Below, piece after piece: positions 24,760 through 31,800 of a stretch of 34,111 bases of DNA (position 1 is the stretch's first letter; each line of letters starts with the position of its first letter). The notes under the pieces are model-generated. The model did no database searches. It worked only from the letters and a program-made list of their open reading frames with translations, and was not told where the DNA came from. The stretch is from an uncultured Capnocytophaga sp. (GTDB lineage Bacteria; Bacteroidota; Bacteroidia; Flavobacteriales; Flavobacteriaceae). The DNA lies in assembly GCF_938029845.1 (NCBI RefSeq), contig NZ_CALHGG010000124.1, positions 1 to 34,111 on the forward strand. Reading direction: 5' to 3'. The position numbers and the translations under genes were made by a program.

Positions 24760-27141
24760 ATGAAAAAAATGAGATACTTACTATGTATGATGTTGGTGCT
24801 GCTTATCCAGACTCTTTATGGGCAGACGCAACGCGAAATATACAGTATAATCACAGGGAGTGGAGGTGCCAATAATTACTATTGTGTACGTAACTCCTCT
24901 GGAAAAGTGAATGTAAAATTCAAGTGGAAAGGAACTCGAGCCAATGTGGATAATAAGTTTATAGCAGAACTCTCAGACCCTAATGGAGATTTTTCTTCTC
25001 CTGTGAAGTTAGGAGAGCTTCCTGGTCGAGGGAATCAGTCTGATATATTTGAGATTCCTTTTTTTCTTCCTACCACTACTGATGGAAAGCAATATAAAAT
25101 ACGTATCCGTAGCACCTCTCCAGAGGTAATAGGGGTCAGTGATCCTTTTGAGGCACACCACTTGGGTGATGCCACTCCTTTGCAACTGAATAACTTCCAG
25201 GGAATAGAGATATGTCCTGACTCTGAAGGTCGTACGATTTCAGTAACAGGGGGGACAACAGCTTCCTTATATAAGTGGTATAAAGATGGCAACCTCATAG
25301 AGGGAGCTACAGGCAGTAGCTATACTGTAACCCAGACGGGAACTTATTCGGTAGAGCCTGATTTTGGTCGTTGTGCGGGTTCTATGCGTTCCAATGAGAT
25401 CCAAGCCACTTTACCTGGTTCGGCTAATTCTATGGGAATTAAGATAAAAGGGGATGCTACTCGTGATATTTGTACAGGACAAATCATTACTTTAGAGACC
25501 GAAATAACCAACGAACAACCAGGTTTTACCTTTACTTATCAGTGGTATAAGGATAATACCCCTATAGCGGGGGCTACCTCGGCTACCTATCGAGCTACAG
25601 AGGCAGGTACTTATAAGGTAAGAAGCGTACCAGGCTCCAATTGTCCTATGACTTCCACAGAAGTAAAACTCAATACCAGAACTACTACAGGTCTACTGAC
25701 CATAGAGGGAGGGGAAACCCAAGTAAAGTGTACAGGTCAGACCCTTACTTTCACAACTCAATTACAAGGAGGTATTACAGGTACTTATAAGTGGTATAAA
25801 AATGGTACTGAAATAGCAGGAGCTTCAGCTAATACCTATGGAGCAACCGATGTAGGGAGTTACTATGTAACTCTTACTGAGGCAGGAGGGTGTGTGATTA
25901 AGTCCAATGTGGTAAATGTAACCAATCGCTCTGGTGTAGATCCAGGTAATATCAAATGGCTTGGCCATACCAATGGAGAGGTAGTCTTTGCTTTTCCTTA
26001 TCGCCGCCCTGTTATTGAATTGGATATACCAAGTACTGAAGCGCTTACTGTAAAGTGGTTCAAGGAAAGTGATCCTGCCAATATATTGCAAGAGAATACA
26101 ACCCGCTCTTTCCAAGTGCCTTCTGAGGGAACTTTTGTGGCTGAGGTATATGATGCTTGCCATACCAAAGTAAGCACAGGAGTACTTAAGCTGCAGATTA
26201 AGGAACCTTCTCGCTATATCCCTACTATTGGCTTTAAACAAGGAACTTCACCTTGTGGTTCAGGACAGGCTATATTGGAACTTTCCAGCTTGGAAGCGGT
26301 GATTGTCAACGGAAGTGAGCAGAAAAAGACCCTTGTGCCAAGTACTGATTATGATAAATATACTCTCCAATGGAAAAAGGATGGAACAGAGGTAGGAACA
26401 GGCAAAGAACTTACTGCTACCCGTTCTGGCTCTCTTAGTGTGTATAGACTTATGGTGAATGGTGCTTTCAATTCCAATGAAGTCAAGCTTGTGGATATCA
26501 AGCTCCCTACCGCTGTACGTATAACTACTAATACAGGAGTGGCTGAATTGCAAGACAAGCGTGCCTTAGATCTTATTCCAACCTTGACTGGTAGTTTTCA
26601 GCAGGAACTCTTTACTTATACTTGGAATTATCGTAAGGATGATAGTCAGCCTTGGACTCTTAAGAAAGATGTAACTAATCAGACGGATAAGAAATATACC
26701 ATTCCTGCCACTCCATACAAAGATCCTGCCTTCAGAGCAGCAGTGGGGCAATACCAGTTTGTTGTGAAACTCAAAACGGGTCAGGTGAGTATAGGAGGAG
26801 AAACGATAGACTTGACTCCCTATGCAGAGAGTTGTGGCAATACCGAAGGGATTATTAATATCACCTATTCTGTTTCCTATGATGGTAATGAGATACCTAA
26901 TACACTATTGCTCAGTGGGGAGGATGTCAATCGCAAATGGATGCTTCCTGCCGAGTGGGCGGGTGCCAAAGTAACTATCTATAAGCAAACAGGAGAGATT
27001 GTCTATCAGTCAAACCAATATAATAATGACTTTCCGAATTTTACCCCACCTGAAGGCCAGAAGGGGGCAGCCATCTACTATTTCTATATTTTAGAGAAAG
27101 ATGGAAAAACAGAAAACGGAACCATAACGCTATTACAATAG
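24760..27141 (+). CDS. Secreted Ig-like-repeat protein with type-B-like T9SS C-terminal domain
   Basis: Predicted cell-surface or secreted protein, 793 residues. Signal peptide MKKMRYLLCMMLVLLIQTLYG. Three consecutive Ig-like units, each with a Trp-Tyr-Lys core: YKWYKDG near residue 170, YQWYKDN near 260, YKWYKNG near 343, each followed by an IxGAT/S...GTY/SYxV strand and a Cys-containing stretch. Two further domains follow. The C-terminal 80 residues (KWMLPAEWAGAKVTIYKQTG, EIVYQSNQYNND, then YYFYILEKDGKTENGTITL) match the gliding-motility/type-B CTD outline (W..P, VTIYNR.GE.VY, Y.Y.I...G....G.ITI), but the usual NGDG turn is replaced by SGEDVNRK. The next gene (PorP/SprF) starts 1 nt after the stop, so the two are likely a secretion pair. 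Confidence 0.85.
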   Translation: MKKMRYLLCMMLVLLIQTLYGQTQREIYSIITGSGGANNYYCVRNSSGKVNVKFKWKGTRANVDNKFIAELSDPNGDFSSPVKLGELPGRGNQSDIFEIPFFLPTTTDGKQYKIRIRSTSPEVIGVSDPFEAHHLGDATPLQLNNFQGIEICPDSEGRTISVTGGTTASLYKWYKDGNLIEGATGSSYTVTQTGTYSVEPDFGRCAGSMRSNEIQATLPGSANSMGIKIKGDATRDICTGQIITLETEITNEQPGFTFTYQWYKDNTPIAGATSATYRATEAGTYKVRSVPGSNCPMTSTEVKLNTRTTTGLLTIEGGETQVKCTGQTLTFTTQLQGGITGTYKWYKNGTEIAGASANTYGATDVGSYYVTLTEAGGCVIKSNVVNVTNRSGVDPGNIKWLGHTNGEVVFAFPYRRPVIELDIPSTEALTVKWFKESDPANILQENTTRSFQVPSEGTFVAEVYDACHTKVSTGVLKLQIKEPSRYIPTIGFKQGTSPCGSGQAILELSSLEAVIVNGSEQKKTLVPSTDYDKYTLQWKKDGTEVGTGKELTATRSGSLSVYRLMVNGAFNSNEVKLVDIKLPTAVRITTNTGVAELQDKRALDLIPTLTGSFQQELFTYTWNYRKDDSQPWTLKKDVTNQTDKKYTIPATPYKDPAFRAAVGQYQFVVKLKTGQVSIGGETIDLTPYAESCGNTEGIINITYSVSYDGNEIPNTLLLSGEDVNRKWMLPAEWAGAKVTIYKQTGEIVYQSNQYNNDFPNFTPPEGQKGAAIYYFYILEKDGKTENGTITLLQ

Positions 27142-27142
27142 A

Positions 27143-28480
27143 ATGAAAAGAGGACTTTATTATAGGATTTGTATCTTGTTCTTGACAGTGGCTTCGTCCT
27201 TAGCACAAGAGCAAAAGGGTTTTTATGTACCTTATCAGATGCCTACCCATGCCTTTGTAAGGTTTAACACCTTTGTAGCCAACCCTGCTTTTCCCTTGGT
27301 AGTCAATTATCAGGAGCACAATGTAGGGCTTTACTACCGAAACCAGTGGATGGGCTACAAAAATGATAATTTTTCGCTCATGGGACTTTCCTATGGGCGT
27401 AATTGGCGTGAGACTAGTTCCATGAACCTCTTTCTATATAAGCGTAATGTAACAGTGATGTCCAACTATGGGATAGTGCTCAACTATGGACACCTCATTC
27501 ACCTCTCTGATAATGTACGTATAGGAATGGGACTTAACTTGATCCCTTCTTTTAGTGGATTGGACAAAGGGCGCATTCGTGTGGCAGATCCTGCCGACCC
27601 ACTCTTACAGTTGGGCAACTCTTTTGATTTTGTTCTACAACCAGGTGGATATATTGCCTTTGGGGACTTCTATGTAGCAGGAACCGCAGAGAATCTTATA
27701 GACTATTCCTCAGGAGCAGCTAAGGCAATGACCGAGTTCCGAGATAAAACCTTTACAGCACACCTTATGTATCGCAAGGCGTTGGATTCCAGAAATGATC
27801 TTTTAGAAAATGGCTATTGGTCAGTAGCTTTTCGTGCTGCTAAGGAGTTTGATGGGTTCAACTTTGGAGGTCATGCCATGATAGACCTGCCCGCTTTGGG
27901 TTGGGCTAATGTAGGTTATACCCAGCGCAATGGACTTGTAGCAGGATTGGGCTTTAACCTCCGTCAGCAGTGGAGTATAGGGGTAGAATATGAAAATGCT
28001 CTTGGCGTCAAGGTGCCTCAGTTGGGTAGTACTTTTGGTGTGTATCTTAACGTACAGTTCGGAGGTGACCGACAGAAACGTACACCACCTGCTCCTCCTA
28101 AACCACCACGTCCAAAGATTGTCAAAGTGGAAGAGCCTAAGAAAGAAGAACCTTTGGTAAAACATGATTCATTAGTAAAGCCAAAACGAGTCAAGCCAAA
28201 CCAAGCACCTGTTGCAGTCAAGACAGAGACTATGGAAGGGGTGCCTGCAGGACACTATGTGGTCATTGGGGTATATGCCAACCCACGTAATGCTTATAAC
28301 TTCATCCAACAGATGGGACAACGTTATGAGGTAAGCTCTTTTAAGAATAAGAAAAATGACCTTACTTATGTATATTTAGGTAAGGGGGCTCTTTCACTTG
28401 AAGATGCTCAGAGCCTAATGCGTAAATATATGCTCAATGTGGATTTCATAGGAGGTATTTGGGTGCTAGAAGTGAAGTAA
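27143..28480 (+). CDS. PorP/SprF-family T9SS membrane protein with C-terminal SPOR-like domain
   Basis: Outer-membrane protein of the PorP/SprF family, which in F. johnsoniae helps secrete or attach type-B T9SS substrates such as SprB. Seen: 445 residues. Signal peptide ending ...VASSLAQ. A beta-rich domain to about residue 312 opens with the family-like HAFVRFNTFVANPAFPL and LYYRNQWMGYKND. Then comes a Pro/Lys-rich linker (about 313-362; PPAPPKPPRPK and PKKEEP), then about 80 residues (GHYVVIGVYANPRNAYNFIQ, YEVSSF, LTYVYLGKGALSLEDAQSLM, GGIWVLEVK) with the fold pattern of SPOR domains, which bind denuded peptidoglycan glycans. The fusion is unusual; the SPOR call is by pattern only. It lies 1 nt after an Ig-like T9SS-type gene. 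Confidence 0.85.
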   Translation: MKRGLYYRICILFLTVASSLAQEQKGFYVPYQMPTHAFVRFNTFVANPAFPLVVNYQEHNVGLYYRNQWMGYKNDNFSLMGLSYGRNWRETSSMNLFLYKRNVTVMSNYGIVLNYGHLIHLSDNVRIGMGLNLIPSFSGLDKGRIRVADPADPLLQLGNSFDFVLQPGGYIAFGDFYVAGTAENLIDYSSGAAKAMTEFRDKTFTAHLMYRKALDSRNDLLENGYWSVAFRAAKEFDGFNFGGHAMIDLPALGWANVGYTQRNGLVAGLGFNLRQQWSIGVEYENALGVKVPQLGSTFGVYLNVQFGGDRQKRTPPAPPKPPRPKIVKVEEPKKEEPLVKHDSLVKPKRVKPNQAPVAVKTETMEGVPAGHYVVIGVYANPRNAYNFIQQMGQRYEVSSFKNKKNDLTYVYLGKGALSLEDAQSLMRKYMLNVDFIGGIWVLEVK

Positions 28481-28676
28481 TGAGCTAATGAGACAATTAG
28501 CCAATGAGTCAATTAGTCAATGAGGTAATTAGATAATTAGATAATGAGCCAATTAGCAAATTGACAAATCGACAAATTGGCAAATCGACAAATTGGCAAA
28601 TCGACAAATTGACAAATTGACAAATTGACAAATTGACAAATTGACAAATCGACAAATTGGGACATTGGCAAATCGT
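28477..28676. repeat. 25-unit array of 8-bp repeats downstream of the PorP/SprF gene
   Basis: 200 bp in unbroken 8-bp phase, starting within the PorP/SprF stop codon (GTAATGAG). Units 1-10 are of type YYAATKAG (CTAATGAG, CCAATTAG, TCAATTAG). Units 11-25 are of type CAAATYGR, with CAAATTGA five times in a row at 28605-28644. A minus-strand reading frame through it gives a repetitive 8-residue period and is not a gene. No spacers, so not CRISPR. Confidence 0.95.
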
Positions 28677-28738
28677 TAAACTTGTCACAAACTTTTTACT
28701 TTTCATAAAATAAATACTTTTAGTTCTAAAAAATTATA

Positions 28739-28746
28739 TATATTTG
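28739..28746 (+). promoter_or_regulatory. Candidate -7 element for the giant adhesin gene
   Basis: TATATTTG matches TAnnTTTG; predicted start near 28753, leader about 140 nt. Identical to the elements at 24546 and 24653, suggesting shared control of the two surface-protein genes. The 412-nt gap 28481-28892 otherwise holds only the octamer array and AT-rich DNA. Confidence 0.55.
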
Positions 28747-28892
28747 CCCAAAAATATACACCTTATTTTTATATAGTTAGAATTTTTGTAACATATTGAT
28801 TAATAATTAATTAGTCAATGTGCTGCTTAATCAATAACCATGATTATAAATAATCACTAACAGCTAAACAAGTAAGATAATAACCAAAGATT

Positions 28893-31800
28893 ATGAAACT
28901 GAAAATATTCTTCCAGTATGCACTGACTGCTGCCTTATTAGTTTTAGTAGGGACAACAGCTTTAGCGCAAGCAGGTTTTAGTACCGCATTTGATAATGGG
29001 GGTAAGACTATCAGAGGGAACTATCAATTGATAGGAAATCAATCTGATGCTTCCTATAATCTCAACTTACCAGTGATAGATAACTGTCCCTCTACAGTAA
29101 AGTGGGCACGCCTCTATTGGGCAGGTCATGCTGGTGGGGGCAATATAGATCAGGTACGTCTTAAAGGTCCTGGAGGACTTAATAGAGCAGTACAAGCAGG
29201 GGGCGGACACAAGGAGTCCAATGCGGTAGTGTGGAATGATGCTGACTACCTTATCTATCGCGTACAGTTCACCACTGGACGAGACTTGGACATTCGTGTG
29301 ACCATACAAGAACCTAACTTGGGTGTAGCAGGTTGGTGTAGAGGTTATCCTAGTAATTCTAATTATGCAGAATGGAGTGGGGATAATACAGGACAAGGTC
29401 GTGAGGCAATCCTCTTTAAGGTCAACAACATGCGTGCTGCTGGAATCAATAAAATCAAGTTTAATTATAGTACTTGGTGGTTTGGAAGCAAAGGAGATAA
29501 TGTAGCCATCTTGGTAGAGGGCTACAAAGGAGGTACCATGCAAAGGTCAGGTTATGACTGGGTCAATGTAGGAGGAACTCGTGTAGGTACCTATACATTT
29601 GATCCTGTAGATATAACGCAAGTAGGAGGAGGATGCCGTCCTGATCCAGGTAATGTGGGAGATTTTGAATATACCTTCAATGATGGACGATTGATATGGT
29701 ATAAGCCTGATGGTACTCGATATGTTGCAGGACAAAATGAAGACTTGGATCCTACCAAGACTATTGTTAATGACGGAACACGTGTTACTGATGACTCATA
29801 CTACTACAAATGGGCAGATGTTACAGCCGATCTACAAGCCTTGGCTACCGCAGGTAACCTTAATGGAGCTTATGAAGTAGATGGTATATATAACGAAGGA
29901 GGTGCTAGCTGGAAGTTTGGTGCTGGCTGGGCATTAGTGGTCGTCTATGAAAACCCTAAGTTAGGAGAAGAAAGAATTATCAAGATACAAGATGGTTTTC
30001 AGCGTGTGGGAGCAGGAGCTGCAACTACCTCAGAAGATACTTTCAGTGGCTACTTAAAACCAATAAGGGGATCAGAGCTGTTTGGTCAGGTAACATTGGG
30101 TGGGGAACCCAATGTGCCAGGAGACAACTTTAAAGTGAATACTACCCAAATTTCTTATAATGGTCGTACACCCTCTAACTTCCTCAATGGTACAGTGACC
30201 ATACATAATGAAGCAGCACAAGTCAATAATCGAGGTTGGGATGTTTCTATATTTGGCAATGATAACATTATTCCTGTAGGTAGTACTTTTTTTAAAACTA
30301 CTTATGTGGCTAATGAGGGGGGCTATGATGCCTTTATTAAGATAGTGAATGCAGTCTCGGCAGTAACTGTACATCCTGTTTATGATATAGAGACTAAGGT
30401 ACTTAACACTGCCAACGTAGATATAGAAGGACAACGGGTGCCTCTTAATACAGAAGCTAAGTACCAAATAAAAATGCGAAACATAAGTCGTGATTCGATA
30501 ACATCCCCTAAATTGGAGGTACTCCTACCTAAGAACCTATCTTATGAGGGAATAGAGGGAGCACTACCTGCTGGGGTAAGTACACCTACCTCAACAAATG
30601 TAGCAGGGCAGACCTTGCTTACATTCAATATGACACCTGGAGCACTTCCTAATAGAGCTTCAGATTTTAAGACGATTACAATCAAGGTAAAAACAACCAA
30701 TGACTGTAATGCACTTATAGATGCTTGTAGTAATAGATTGAGTATACAGCCTAAGCTGATCTATACAACAGCTAATCCTACGGAAAATAAAGAACAACTC
30801 TCTCATAAAAAATTAGCAGACTGTACACCAGCTGCCACTACCTTCTATATAGAGGATGCACCTTGTGGACAGTCAAGTCGCAATACTTTACCCTACTGTG
30901 CCGCCTTTGAATTGGACGGTGGGGCTGGATATACTTCTTATAAATGGACAAAACAAGGACAGGGAGTGGTATCCACTAGTCAGAGATATCAGGTAAACGC
31001 TGTAGGTACTTATATACTGGAAAGAACAGGAGGGCCTGCTGATTGTGCAAATGTCTCTACCAAGACTTATATAATACAACCACGTACGGGTAATGATGCG
31101 CTTCACCCCTTGCGCAATAATGACAAGGTAGTGGAAAAGCAAACTTGTAACAATACAGGTTTGGATTACTTGCAGGTAGCTCTCTGTGGTACTTATGTGG
31201 ATTTGACTGCTGCAGATACAGGTTTGCCTGATGACAAGGTAGAGTGGTATAAGTATACAGGAAGTACCTCTCAGCTAGTATCTTCTTGTCCACCTGCTTC
31301 TGTAGGGGTAGAACCTGGTAACTGGAGTAAATTAGGTACAGGTAATACCTTTAGGTTACAAGCATCTGAAGTACATAATAATGGAACTCACTTTGCCATA
31401 TTGCTTAAGCATCCTAGTGGTTGTAATCTTGATTACTACTTCCGTGCTTATAAGAGTGAGATGACCTATTCTTTGGATAAGGAGAATATCATGCCGCTGA
31501 ATTGTGGTTCAGGAGCAGGTGCCCGTGGTTGGCTCAAGATAAGTCGTATTCCAGATACCAATTACCAATATAAAGTAGAAGGTCCTTCCAACTCCATAGG
31601 TTGGACAGATGTCCCTGGACAAAGTTTTGAACGAGAGGTAACTGTAGCAGGACGCTATAAAGTAACCCTACGTCCTAAGCTTGCTCCTGGTGCTTCTCAG
31701 TACCAGAATAATGTATGTAACTTTGAAAATACAATTGATGTAGAAGCTACCACTTCTACCAATACCAATCCAAACTTTACCTTGAGTAAGACGGATGTAC

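Noticed and set aside
28477..28676. Possible CRISPR array
   Set aside because: Units are contiguous 8-mers with no spacers and no cas genes nearby.
28509..28706. Minus-strand reading frame with NLSICQFV-type repeats
   Set aside because: It is a translation of the 8-bp repeat array; the period of 24 nt gives an 8-residue repeat with no independent coding evidence.
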